NCBI GenBank assembly: GCA_023410875.1
Contig: JAEYPH010000112.1
Coordinates: 1 to 42,073, forward strand
Reading direction: 5' to 3'
Origin: Bacillota bacterium
GTDB taxonomy: Bacteria > Bacillota > Clostridia > Christensenellales > UMGS416
Length of the DNA: 42,073 nucleotides
Below are positions 8,765 to 16,610 of this stretch, piece by piece. The notes beneath the pieces were generated by a model. The model was not told the DNA's origin, did not search any database, and saw nothing but the letters and a program-made list of their open reading frames with translations. The stretch's first letter is position 1. Each line of letters begins with the position of its first letter. The position numbers were made by a program, and so were the translations under genes.

Positions 8765-10513
8765 CTAAGCTTTGGCGAAAGGAAAATAAACCGTATAGGT
8801 CTCATCACAGACGTCGTAGAGCGGCACGAACCGCAGGTTGACGCCCTGACCCGTCGTGAGCCACTGGTGCGCAAAGCCGTGGTGATCTAGCGTGCCCACG
8901 GCGCGCAACACAGCGCCGGCGTCGTCCGGCGACCCCGAGAGGGCCTGTTCCCGGTGCGTGAGCCCCGCCAGCACCACCGGGCCCCACAGGAAGGCATAGC
9001 GCTCATCCTGCTCGGACAGCCTTTGGGTGCGCAGCGGCCACACGAAAGAGATGGTCACCGTGTGCTGCGCCCCCCACAGGCGGTCGATGGCGAGAAAGCT
9101 CTGGGCCTGCGCGGCGTCCACAGGTTCGCCGTCGATGGATACCTGGAACCGCTGCACCCAGGTGGGCTGGCGCAGCTTCAGCACAAACCGCGAGGCTGCC
9201 TGTTGAGACAGCCGCAGCGTATAGGTCCGCAGATACGGGCTGGCCGTGACCTGCAGCTGGCTTTGCTCCTCCAGAGAAAGCTCTATGCCGTCCACGGCCG
9301 CCCGGGCCGGTATGTACTGTGCCAGCGTGATTTCCCGCTCCCGGCTATAGAACACCAAAAAGCCATAGGCGGACTGCGCCTGAACCGTGGTGCCGTAGCA
9401 GCAGTACATGGCGTTGTACAGGTCCCCCCACTCCTTTTTGGCGCCGGGGCACAGCGGCAGAAAATAGGCGTTGGCCCCCGTTTCTCTGTGCTGCTGCGTC
9501 AGGGCGCCGTTATAGAGCGCCCGCTCGATGTACTCGGCGTATTTGGCGTCGCCGGACCAGCGGAAAAGATAATCCGCCAGGCGTATCAGGTTGTATACGG
9601 TGCAGAATTCCTGGTTCCTGACCGTGTTGCAGAAGGAAACATCCCCCAGCCACAGCTCATGGCTGTTCTGCGCGCCGGTGGCCAGGGCGTCGCGCTCCTC
9701 CACGCCATTGCGCCAGAAGGCCTCGGCCATGCGGCGGAATTTCTCGTCCCCCGTCACCTCGTAGGCCCGGGCACAGCCGTGGGCCTCGGGGATCGTCGTG
9801 TTGGCATGGGCATGGCTGAGCGCGTCCTCACCGGCCAGCAGGCGCTCGAAGAGCTCATAGCGGCAGTATTTTTCCAGCAGCACGCGGTATTTTTCGTCCC
9901 CGGTGATACCATACAGATCGGCGAACACCTCCATGAGGCCGCCGGTCTCCCATTTGAGCATCTGATCCTGCTGCTCGCGGGTGTAATCCTTGACCCGCTC
10001 ATACAGCCAGGCACACACCCTTTCCGCCGCCTGCAGCGCCTTGGCATTGCCCGCATACTTGTAAGCGTCCACCAGGCCCATCAGCGTCTTGTGCACCATG
10101 TACTGCGGCGCCCACACCCACTTGTCCCGCATGATCCAATCCAGGTACAGTTGGGGGATGGACATGCACCAGCCGTCCAGGTGTTCCCGCCCGCAGCACT
10201 CCAGCTCGTTCACGAGGAAGTCCGCGCGGCTGCGGAAAGTCTGGTCGCCCTCGGCGGCCCACAGCATCGCTGCGGCGGACAGGTAGTGCCCGGTGAAGCT
10301 GCCCCGCACCTGCTGCTCGGGCTCCTCCCAGCCGCCGTAGTGCAAGCAGATGTTCTCCTGTTCGCGGTTGGAGGTAAGCCCCGCCTCGGCGTAATAGTTG
10401 GCCATGAGCCTGCGGCAATCCAGGCTCTGCATATACTTACGGTTGATGTCCTGCCTCGCCTTGAAGACGCTGTCGCCCAAGGCCGCCTTGATCGGGCTCA
10501 GCCAGCCATTCAT
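8765..10513 (-). CDS. Glycoside hydrolase family 127-type protein (beta-L-arabinofuranosidase-like, DUF1680)
   Basis: A 582-residue protein of the GH127/DUF1680 family, whose model enzyme HypBA1 removes beta-L-arabinofuranose using a cysteine nucleophile held by zinc. All key residues are visible: Glu302-Phe-Cys304 and Cys371-Cys372 match the Glu338, Cys340, Cys417 and Cys418 zinc site, and Glu286 (in HELWL) sits 16 residues before Glu302, as does the acid/base Glu322 in HypBA1. The barrel is alpha/alpha with a C-terminal beta domain. I use the ATG at 10513 behind GGGGAG; the longer frame overlaps the activase. There is no signal peptide. Related families cover other sugars, so arabinofuranose is the first guess rather than a proven substrate. 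Confidence 0.87.
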   Translation of the reverse strand: MNGWLSPIKAALGDSVFKARQDINRKYMQSLDCRRLMANYYAEAGLTSNREQENICLHYGGWEEPEQQVRGSFTGHYLSAAAMLWAAEGDQTFRSRADFLVNELECCGREHLDGWCMSIPQLYLDWIMRDKWVWAPQYMVHKTLMGLVDAYKYAGNAKALQAAERVCAWLYERVKDYTREQQDQMLKWETGGLMEVFADLYGITGDEKYRVLLEKYCRYELFERLLAGEDALSHAHANTTIPEAHGCARAYEVTGDEKFRRMAEAFWRNGVEERDALATGAQNSHELWLGDVSFCNTVRNQEFCTVYNLIRLADYLFRWSGDAKYAEYIERALYNGALTQQHRETGANAYFLPLCPGAKKEWGDLYNAMYCCYGTTVQAQSAYGFLVFYSREREITLAQYIPARAAVDGIELSLEEQSQLQVTASPYLRTYTLRLSQQAASRFVLKLRQPTWVQRFQVSIDGEPVDAAQAQSFLAIDRLWGAQHTVTISFVWPLRTQRLSEQDERYAFLWGPVVLAGLTHREQALSGSPDDAGAVLRAVGTLDHHGFAHQWLTTGQGVNLRFVPLYDVCDETYTVYFPFAKA

Positions 10514-10544
10514 AATCTGCTCTCCCCTTGCAGCGCCGAACGCG

Positions 10545-11447
10545 CTATGATACCTTGACCGGTATGCCGATATCGCCAAAGGGCCGCGAAAGCCCTTGCA
10601 TTTCCTCTTTGGATAGGGGTTTTAGGTCCATGGCCGTAAAGCCGCGGCCGATCGATTCATATTTTCCGCCGCCCAAGCGGTGGAAAGTCAGCAGCTCCAC
10701 GAGCCGCACCCCTTTCAGGGGCCGCAGGAACTGCGCCGCACGGACCATGTTGTCCGCTGTGTCGTTCACGCCCGGTATCACCGGTATGCGCACCCATATC
10801 TCGGCGCCGGCCTCGGACAGCCGCCGTATGTTCTCCAGGATGAGCCGGTTGCCTGCGCCGGTGGCCCGGGCGTGGCCATCCTCATCCATGCACTTCAGGT
10901 CGTACAGGAACAAGTCGGTGTAGGGCAGCACCTCCTCGAACCATGAGAAGGGCACGTTGCCGGCGGTGTCCACCGCCGTATGCAGGCCGTGGACCTTGGC
11001 CTGAGACAACAGCTCCCGCAAAAAGGCGTGCTGCAGCATCGGCTCCCCGCCGGAGCACGTGATGCCGCCGCCGGAATTGCGGTAGAAAGGCGCGTCGCGC
11101 AGGGCGATGTCCAGAACCTGCTGAACCGTCCACGCCTTGCCCACGACGGACAGCGCTTCGGCTGGGCACACGGCCGCGCATGCAAAGCACGACTGGCAGG
11201 CGGCGCGTTCGAAACCGTGCAGCCCCTCCAGCATGCCATGGCACCCCTGCGGGCAGCATGCCGCGCATTTGCCGCAGCCGATGCATTTCATCGATAGGTA
11301 TTGCACTTCGGGGTTGGGCTGAAGGGACTCGGGGTTGTGGCACCAGAAGCACCGCAAGTTGCAGCCCTTGAAAAAGATCGTGGTGCGGATGCCCGGTCCA
11401 TCGTGGACGCAGAACCGCTGCATGTCGAAAAGAATACCCTGCATCAT
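10545..11447 (-). CDS. Glycyl-radical enzyme activating enzyme (radical SAM)
   Basis: A 300-residue radical SAM protein that should install the glycine radical on the enzyme encoded at 6532-8706. Near the N-terminus FDMQRFCVHDGPGIRTT is followed by GCNLRCFWC, the CX3CX2C site for the SAM-binding cluster. A two-cluster ferredoxin insert follows (CIGCGKCAACC and CQSCFACAAVC), as in activases of dehydratase-type glycyl radical enzymes but not of pyruvate formate-lyase. GGGITCSGGEP is the SAM-binding GGE motif. Two adjacent ATG codons (11447 and 11444) could be the start. The nearest good ribosome site, AGGGAG, is about 16 bases away, with a palindrome in between. It is cytoplasmic and oxygen-sensitive, and is the first enzyme gene after the transporter genes. 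Confidence 0.93.
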   Translation of the reverse strand: MMQGILFDMQRFCVHDGPGIRTTIFFKGCNLRCFWCHNPESLQPNPEVQYLSMKCIGCGKCAACCPQGCHGMLEGLHGFERAACQSCFACAAVCPAEALSVVGKAWTVQQVLDIALRDAPFYRNSGGGITCSGGEPMLQHAFLRELLSQAKVHGLHTAVDTAGNVPFSWFEEVLPYTDLFLYDLKCMDEDGHARATGAGNRLILENIRRLSEAGAEIWVRIPVIPGVNDTADNMVRAAQFLRPLKGVRLVELLTFHRLGGGKYESIGRGFTAMDLKPLSKEEMQGLSRPFGDIGIPVKVS

Positions 11448-11448
11448 A

Positions 11449-11462
11449 GAGACGATCGTCTC
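11449..11462 (-). other. 14-base palindrome between ribosome site and activase start
   Basis: GAGACGATCGTCTC is a perfect palindrome ending one base before the double ATG of the activase. In RNA it can fold as GAGAC/GUCUC with a GAUC loop. This would bring the distant AGGGAG ribosome site close to the start codon, or could act as a translational switch. A DNA-binding operator role is also possible. Confidence 0.5.
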
Positions 11463-11480
11463 GCTCCCTCGTGTTGAAAT

Positions 11481-11508
11481 GGGGAACCGGCGAAACCGCC
11501 GGTTCCCC
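11481..11508 (-). terminator. Strong intercistronic hairpin after the binding-protein gene
   Basis: A perfect 12-base-pair stem GGGGAACCGGCG / CGCCGGTTCCCC with a four-base loop lies between the binding-protein stop and the activase. On the minus strand it is followed by ATTTCAACACG, which is a poor U-run. It more likely protects the 3' end of the transporter mRNA or terminates only partly, giving more binding protein than enzymes. Confidence 0.6.
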
Positions 11509-11553
11509 GCAAAAGCGACGTCTGCGCGCCGTGCAGCCACGGCTGGCATTGGG

Positions 11554-13110
11554 TTACTTGTGCGCCTCGCGCCAGGCGTCCAGCTGCTTCTGCATTTCAT
11601 TCAGGATGTCCTGCATACCAGCGTCGTCCAGCGCCTTCAGGAACGCCTGATACTCCGCGTCACCCTGGAGCACGCCGTTGGAAATGTCATTCCACTTCTC
11701 CTGGATGACACTGTTGACCTGGGTGATCTGCAGGTCTACGTTCTTGATGTCGAAGGTGAAGGAAGCGGTGTTTGGCACGTCCAGAACCTTCTGATCCTTG
11801 TAGTATTGCTGCGCGGTCTTGGTCATGTCGCAGTCGGTGGAGATGGAACGATCCATCAGGAAGTTGCGGAACCACCATGGCGTCGGGGAATAAGGCAAAG
11901 CCGTGGAGACGGAACCCTCGGGATACACGACCTCGCCCTTGTCGGACAACGTATAGTGCTTGTCCTTGATGCCGTAGAACCACAGGTCATAGTTGTCCTG
12001 CGAGGCCTGGATCCAATCCAGGAACATGACGGCGCGCTCCGGTTTGGCGGAAGTCGCGGAAACCTGCGCGAAGTTGTTGGCAACGTCGGGGGCCATCGCG
12101 ATGCCCTTGTTGACCATTGCCCACTCCAGCTCAAAGCTCGGGTTGGACTCCTTGGCGTTGTTGTAGATCGTGTTGTAGTTGTAATAATCCATCTGCAGGC
12201 ACGCAACCTTGCCGCTGGCCAGAGCCGTCTGGTCATAGCCGTTTTCGCCGGCGTTCAGGTCCTTGGCGTACCACTTGCGGTTCATCGCCTGCTCGCCCCA
12301 ATAGATGAAGTTCTTGGCGCGCTCGTCGGCATACCAGTTCTTCACCTTGTAGGCGTCGGCGCCGGTGGTCGTCCAGAAGCCGATGCTATAGCCCTGGCCC
12401 TGGTAACCGATGTCGATGTTGGGATCGAACTTCTTCAGATTGTCCATGATCACCGGGCCGCCGATGGAGCCGCCCAGCAGCGGTGTGATGTTGGGTTCAT
12501 TCTTGGCCACGGCGTCCAGGAACTGGCCAAGCGTGTCCATGTCCACGATCTCGGGGCAGTTGTACTTCAGCCGCAGGTCCTTGCGCAGCACCACCATGTA
12601 GTAGACGCCGTCCTTGGCGTACTGGGCGGGTATCGCAATCGTCTTGCCGTCGGGGCCCAGCGCCCACACCCAGTTGCTCTGCGTGATCTTGGACTTCAGG
12701 TTCGGGCCGTACTGATTCAGCAGGTCGTCCAGGGGGATCATTTCCTTGCGGTTATAAGCCTCCTGTGCCACGCCGCTGAAAGTCAGGCAGATGTCGAACT
12801 TTTCTTTGGCGGCGGACATCATGCGAACCTTCTCGATGTAATCGGCCCAGGGGAAGTACTTGACGGTCAGGTCGATGTTGAGGGTGTTCTTTGTGGCGGC
12901 CTTCACAGCGTCCAGCACGGTCTGCTGGTCCGGGGGCTGGTCGCCGGCGGTCAGTATGGTCATGGCGTACATCTCGGATGTGTCGGCAGCGGGAGCACTG
13001 GCGCCGGCGCTGCCGGTGGCGCCCGGCGCGCCTGCGCAGGCTGCCAGAGCAACCGTCACGAGCATCGCCATGAGGACTGTCAGAGTGCGGAGAAACTTGC
13101 CCTTGGACAT
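11554..13110 (-). CDS. ABC transporter substrate-binding lipoprotein, LplA-like
   Basis: A 518-residue extracellular sugar-binding lipoprotein. The N-terminus MSKGKFLRTL is followed by a hydrophobic run and the lipobox LAAC (cysteine near residue 25), then a Gly/Ala/Ser-rich linker, as in Gram-positive lipoproteins. The C-terminal end (DAEYQAFLKAL..AGMQDILNEMQKQLDAW) matches the DUF3502 end of large LplA-type binding proteins, which serve oligosaccharides and complex-sugar uptake in Firmicutes. The ATG at 13110 follows GGGAGGATGACAC. The two permease genes lie immediately upstream and no ATPase gene is nearby. That is common for this class, which shares an MsmX-like ATPase encoded elsewhere. 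The ligand is probably the oligosaccharide cut by the GH38, GH2 and GH127 enzymes. Confidence 0.9.
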   Translation of the reverse strand: MSKGKFLRTLTVLMAMLVTVALAACAGAPGATGSAGASAPAADTSEMYAMTILTAGDQPPDQQTVLDAVKAATKNTLNIDLTVKYFPWADYIEKVRMMSAAKEKFDICLTFSGVAQEAYNRKEMIPLDDLLNQYGPNLKSKITQSNWVWALGPDGKTIAIPAQYAKDGVYYMVVLRKDLRLKYNCPEIVDMDTLGQFLDAVAKNEPNITPLLGGSIGGPVIMDNLKKFDPNIDIGYQGQGYSIGFWTTTGADAYKVKNWYADERAKNFIYWGEQAMNRKWYAKDLNAGENGYDQTALASGKVACLQMDYYNYNTIYNNAKESNPSFELEWAMVNKGIAMAPDVANNFAQVSATSAKPERAVMFLDWIQASQDNYDLWFYGIKDKHYTLSDKGEVVYPEGSVSTALPYSPTPWWFRNFLMDRSISTDCDMTKTAQQYYKDQKVLDVPNTASFTFDIKNVDLQITQVNSVIQEKWNDISNGVLQGDAEYQAFLKALDDAGMQDILNEMQKQLDAWREAHK

Positions 13111-13152
13111 GTGTCATCCTCCCATTCCTTTTTGTATCGGTACGATTGTGCG

Positions 13153-14028
13153 CTACCCCTTTACTGCACCAATCGTAATGCCCTTGATGAAATACTTTTG
13201 AATGAACGGATAAACGAGAATGATGGGCCCTATCGTGAAAATGCTCGTGGCGGTCTTGACCGTCTCGGTGGGCGCGGTGCCCACGACCATCTTGGCCGCG
13301 CTGCCGCCCATGCTGGCGTACAGCGTGGAGCTGAGCACCTTACGCAGCAAGTATTGCAGCGGGAAGAGCTCCTCTTTGTCGATGAAGCACAGCGCCAGCC
13401 ACCAGTCGTTCCAAAACGCCAGCATATAGAACAGCGTGATCGTCGCGATACCCGGCAGCGAGATGGGCAGTATGATCTGCGTGAAAATCCGCAGCTCCCC
13501 TGCGCCGTCCAGCTTGACCGATTCGATGATGGCGTCCGGCAGCGTCTGGAAGAAGTTGCGGATCAGCAGCATCAGGAACGGCGAAAAGCAGATGGGCAGG
13601 ATCAGCACCCAGATCGAGTTGCGCAGGCCCAGGTTGTTCACCGTGATGTACCATGGCACGATGCCGCCGTTGAAGAGCATCGTGAAGTAGAACAGCAGCG
13701 CGACGAAGTTGCGGTATTTCAGAGCCTTGCGGGAGACCGCATAGCCGGCCATGGCCGTTATGAGGACCGCGACGGCCGTGCCTGCCAGCGTCGCGAAGAT
13801 CGACACGCCGTAGGCGCGGAAGATCGTGCCGCCGCGCACGACAAAGGCATAGCCTTCCAGAGAAAAGTCCCGGGGCAAGATCGTATAGCCGTATTGTATG
13901 ATCGACTTTTCCGTGCTGAGCGACGTGCCCAACACCAGCAGAAAGGGCACCAGCATGATAAGGCCCAGCAGGGTCAGATAGACGACATTGACGGTTTCAA
14001 AAGTCTTAAGACCAAAACTCTTACGCAT
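13153..14028 (-). CDS. ABC sugar transporter permease, LplC/YtcP-like (MalG type)
   Basis: A 291-residue inner-membrane permease with about six hydrophobic segments, starting MRKSFGLKTFETVNVVYLTLLGLIM. The cytoplasmic coupling loop (EAA motif) is IIESVKLDGAGELRIF followed by ILPISLPG, matching the binding-protein-dependent transport family. The C-terminus is the LplC-type PFIQKYFIKGITIGAVKG. It pairs with the gene at 14041-15027 and lies 42 bases before the binding-protein gene. The ribosome site GAGGGTG precedes the ATG at 14028. The sugar class is inferred from the binding protein. Confidence 0.92.
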   Translation of the reverse strand: MRKSFGLKTFETVNVVYLTLLGLIMLVPFLLVLGTSLSTEKSIIQYGYTILPRDFSLEGYAFVVRGGTIFRAYGVSIFATLAGTAVAVLITAMAGYAVSRKALKYRNFVALLFYFTMLFNGGIVPWYITVNNLGLRNSIWVLILPICFSPFLMLLIRNFFQTLPDAIIESVKLDGAGELRIFTQIILPISLPGIATITLFYMLAFWNDWWLALCFIDKEELFPLQYLLRKVLSSTLYASMGGSAAKMVVGTAPTETVKTATSIFTIGPIILVYPFIQKYFIKGITIGAVKG

Positions 14029-14040
14029 TCTTACACCCTC

Positions 14041-15027
14041 CTAGAAAATCGCCATGTCCCGGTCGTACCGCTTGACCAACCAGTTGGATAGCAGCACCAG
14101 GATCAGCCCCATCAGCGACTGATAAAGCCCGATGGCGGCGGACAGGCCGTATTGGCCCTGCACGCGCATGGCGCGGTAGACGAAGGTGTCGATGACATCG
14201 GTGGTGGCGTTGAGCACGCCGCCCTCGCCGGTCAACTGATAGACCATGGCGAAGTCTCCGCGAAACATGTTGCCCACGCCCAACAGCAGCAGCAGCACAA
14301 TGGTGGGCACCAGGTTGGGCAGCGTGATGCCGAAGATCTCCTGGGACTTGTTGGCGCCATCGATGCGGGCCGCCTCGTACATCTCCTGGTCGATGCCGGC
14401 GATTTTGGCCAGATAGATGACGATACCGTAGCCCATGCTCTTCCACACGTTGGCGATGGTCAGGATCGCCGGCCAGTACTCAGGCTTTTTGTACCACACG
14501 ACGCCCTCTGAGCCGAAGAACCGAAGGATGTTGTTCATGATGCCGTAGGACTCATTGAGCAAAGCGTTGACCAGTGTGGAAACGACGATCCACGACAGGA
14601 AATACGGAAAGAACATCGCCGTCTGCAATATCTTCTGGTAGCGGCGGCTCAACACTTCGTTGATCAGCACCGCCGTGGAAACCTGCATGACCAGGCCAGC
14701 GCACAGGAACAGCAGGTTCAGAAACAGCGTGTTGAAGGTCAGTCGGCCGAAAAAGATGGATTTGAAGAAGAACAAAAAGTTCTTAAGGCCCACCCATGGG
14801 CTGCCGGTGATGCCGTCGGAAGCGTTGTAGTTGCGGAATGCCACCTGTATGCCGTACATGGGCAAATAGGCGAACAAGATCAACACCACCAGCGCCGGCA
14901 GTATCATCAGGTACAGCGAACGGTTGGCAACCATTTCTCTGGCGAAGCCCTCAAGGGCCGAGCGCTTCTTGCGCAGAACCGGTCTTCCATCGTTTGTGGG
15001 CTTTTTCCCTTTGCCGACTAAGATCAT
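14041..15027 (-). CDS. ABC sugar transporter permease, LplB-like (MalF type)
   Basis: A 328-residue permease and the first gene of the operon. It has a basic N-terminal tail, then about six membrane segments. The coupling loop is EAARIDGANKSQEIF followed by TLPNLVPT. The C-terminus WLVKRYDRDMAIF resembles LplB/YtcQ-associated permeases. The ATG at 15027 has AAGGAG seven bases upstream. A sigma-A-type promoter at 15130-15158 gives a leader of about 95 bases. The partner permease starts only 12 bases downstream. Transport would be powered by a shared ATPase that is not in this window. Confidence 0.92.
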   Translation of the reverse strand: MILVGKGKKPTNDGRPVLRKKRSALEGFAREMVANRSLYLMILPALVVLILFAYLPMYGIQVAFRNYNASDGITGSPWVGLKNFLFFFKSIFFGRLTFNTLFLNLLFLCAGLVMQVSTAVLINEVLSRRYQKILQTAMFFPYFLSWIVVSTLVNALLNESYGIMNNILRFFGSEGVVWYKKPEYWPAILTIANVWKSMGYGIVIYLAKIAGIDQEMYEAARIDGANKSQEIFGITLPNLVPTIVLLLLLGVGNMFRGDFAMVYQLTGEGGVLNATTDVIDTFVYRAMRVQGQYGLSAAIGLYQSLMGLILVLLSNWLVKRYDRDMAIF

Positions 15028-15129
15028 ACGACGACTCCTTCACACGCAAAAGTCACTTCATATATTATCTTTGTGTGGCTGCACGCACCGATCGTAAAAT
15101 ACCAACATGTTTGGATTAACGATGAACCT

Positions 15130-15158
15130 AATATATCATATTGAATATGGCAATTCAA
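15130..15158 (-). promoter_or_regulatory. Predicted promoter of the glycan/glycyl-radical operon
   Basis: On the minus strand TTGAAT (15158-15153) and TATATT (15135-15130) are 17 bases apart, a good sigma-A promoter. It lies about 100 bases before the LplB-like permease start, within the AT-rich spacer 15028-15313. A palindrome fills the spacer (separate entry). Confidence 0.75.
15137..15149. promoter_or_regulatory. Palindromic operator candidate inside the promoter spacer
   Basis: CATATTGAATATG is a perfect inverted repeat around one central base, placed exactly between the -35 and -10 elements. A protein bound here would block RNA polymerase. The divergently placed best candidate is the GntR-LacI-type repressor encoded just upstream. 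An overlapping TTGAAT..ATTCAA repeat (15141-15158) adds further symmetry. Confidence 0.55.
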
Positions 15159-15313
15159 TGGGTTTCAGTAATATTTTATACAAAATGACCATATGACACT
15201 AAAAATGGCTGTAATGATGCACCATTCCGGCAACGAGACAGATTTGCCCAGCCGAAACGTTCACATATTTACTTTATGCAAAATCAGGAAGGAATGTGCC
15301 TTTTTCTGCCGAA

Positions 15314-16438
15314 TCAGCGAGGTTCCAGTTGTTGAACCGATTTGCGAACGATGAGCTCCGCAGGGATCAGCACCTTCTCGGCCTTGCGGTCTTTGTTCTT
15401 CAGGCGGCCGATCACGAGCTCTGCGGCGGTCTGGCCAATGGCCCGGAAGTTCTGCTTGGCGGTCGTCAGCGCCGGGGTGATGTAGGATGCGACGTCCAAA
15501 TCGTCAAAGCCTACGATGGAGACATCCTTGGGCAGCGAAATGCCTTTTTTGGCGCAAACACGCATCAGCTCCACTGCGACCCGGTCGGAGGACACCTGCA
15601 GAGCTGTGATACTCCTGTCGCGCAGCACGTGGTCCGCCACGCTCTTGTAATAAGCAGTCCGCTCATTTTTCTCCATGGCCGTCTCACCCTTGGCGCCGGG
15701 GAACAGCACATTGTCCAGATTCAGCATGATGCCGGCCTCGGCCAGCGCGTCGCTGTAACCCAGAAACCGTTCCCTCAGCGAGGAGCGCTCGTTGATGACA
15801 TTCTCGCTGACGAAGGCGATGTTTCGGTGTCCGCAGGCGATCAAATGCCTGGTCAGCGCCAGGCTGGCATTGTAGTTGTCGCAGCGCACGGAATCCACCT
15901 CTATGTCGTGGATGGCCTTGTCTATGATGACGATCGGGTATTTCTCCATGGTAAGCTTCTTGATCAGGTCGAAGTTCTCCGCTGTGAACATCGGGTAATA
16001 GATGATGCCCTCGATGCCGTCCCCGAGCAGGCTCAGCAGGATCTCCCTTTCCCTCTGGCTGCTGCTGTGGGTGTTTTCCACGGTCACATAATAGCCGTGG
16101 CTCTTGGCGATCATCTCCACGCTGTAGAAGAGCTCCAGACCGCCGCCGGTGTCGCTGCCCAAGGGCAGCACCATGGCGATCATCTTGACATGGTTGGGGC
16201 CGGCGATGGGCTGTGACGCGGCGACGAAGCTGCCGCTGCCCTTCACGCGGGAGATGAGGCCTTCCCTCTCCAGTTCGTCCAGCGCCTTTTTGGAAGTGAT
16301 GACGCTGACGGCATGGCTCTGCGCCAGCTCCTGCTCACTTGGCAGCCGGTCTCCGACGCGGTATTGGCCTTCCTGTATCATCCTCAGAATGTGGTTTTTA
16401 ATCGTTAGGTATTTGATTTCCTTCTTACCGCTCTCCAA
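15314..16438 (-). CDS. GntR-LacI hybrid transcriptional regulator (AraR-like)
   Basis: A 374-residue regulator with an N-terminal GntR winged helix (YLTIKNHILRMIQEGQYRVGDRLPSEQEL, then ALDELEREGLISRVKGSGSF) fused to a LacI-type periplasmic-binding sensor domain (PIVIIDKAIHDIEVDSV, VGFDDLDVASYITPALTT). This is the AraR architecture, in which a sugar ligand releases the protein from DNA. The start is TTG at 16438, supported by GGGGAG six bases before it. It has its own promoter at 16481-16509 and lies directly upstream of the sugar operon on the same strand, so it is the likely local repressor. The effector could be a product of the imported glycan; it is not determined by sequence. Confidence 0.9.
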   Translation of the reverse strand: MESGKKEIKYLTIKNHILRMIQEGQYRVGDRLPSEQELAQSHAVSVITSKKALDELEREGLISRVKGSGSFVAASQPIAGPNHVKMIAMVLPLGSDTGGGLELFYSVEMIAKSHGYYVTVENTHSSSQREREILLSLLGDGIEGIIYYPMFTAENFDLIKKLTMEKYPIVIIDKAIHDIEVDSVRCDNYNASLALTRHLIACGHRNIAFVSENVINERSSLRERFLGYSDALAEAGIMLNLDNVLFPGAKGETAMEKNERTAYYKSVADHVLRDRSITALQVSSDRVAVELMRVCAKKGISLPKDVSIVGFDDLDVASYITPALTTAKQNFRAIGQTAAELVIGRLKNKDRKAEKVLIPAELIVRKSVQQLEPR

Positions 16439-16480
16439 TGCCGCTCCCCATCTCTACGCGCTCTGCGAAACTACATATGT

Positions 16481-16509
16481 AATATATCATGCCATGTGTC
16501 ATTGTACAA
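16481..16509 (-). promoter_or_regulatory. Predicted promoter of the GntR-LacI regulator
   Basis: Minus strand TTGTAC (16509-16504), 17-base spacer, TATATT (16486-16481). The palindrome TACATATGTA (16472-16481) overlaps the start region and TTGTACAA overlaps the -35, both possible autoregulatory sites. TTGTAC half sites also occur in the AraR operator of Bacillus, which is suggestive only. Confidence 0.7.
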
Positions 16510-16610
16510 GAAAAAGCAGGGGTTCATATGTTAGATTGCGAAAAATGCGGGCCGTTGACATTCGCCTCCGGTCCGCAAGCTGATCATACGTTCTTTTCCC
16601 TACGCGGCGT

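Noticed and set aside
15121..15160. TTGAAT..ATTCAA inverted repeat read as a separate operator.
   Set aside because: The left half is part of the palindrome and the right half is the -35 element itself, so it was kept as part of the promoter/operator entry.
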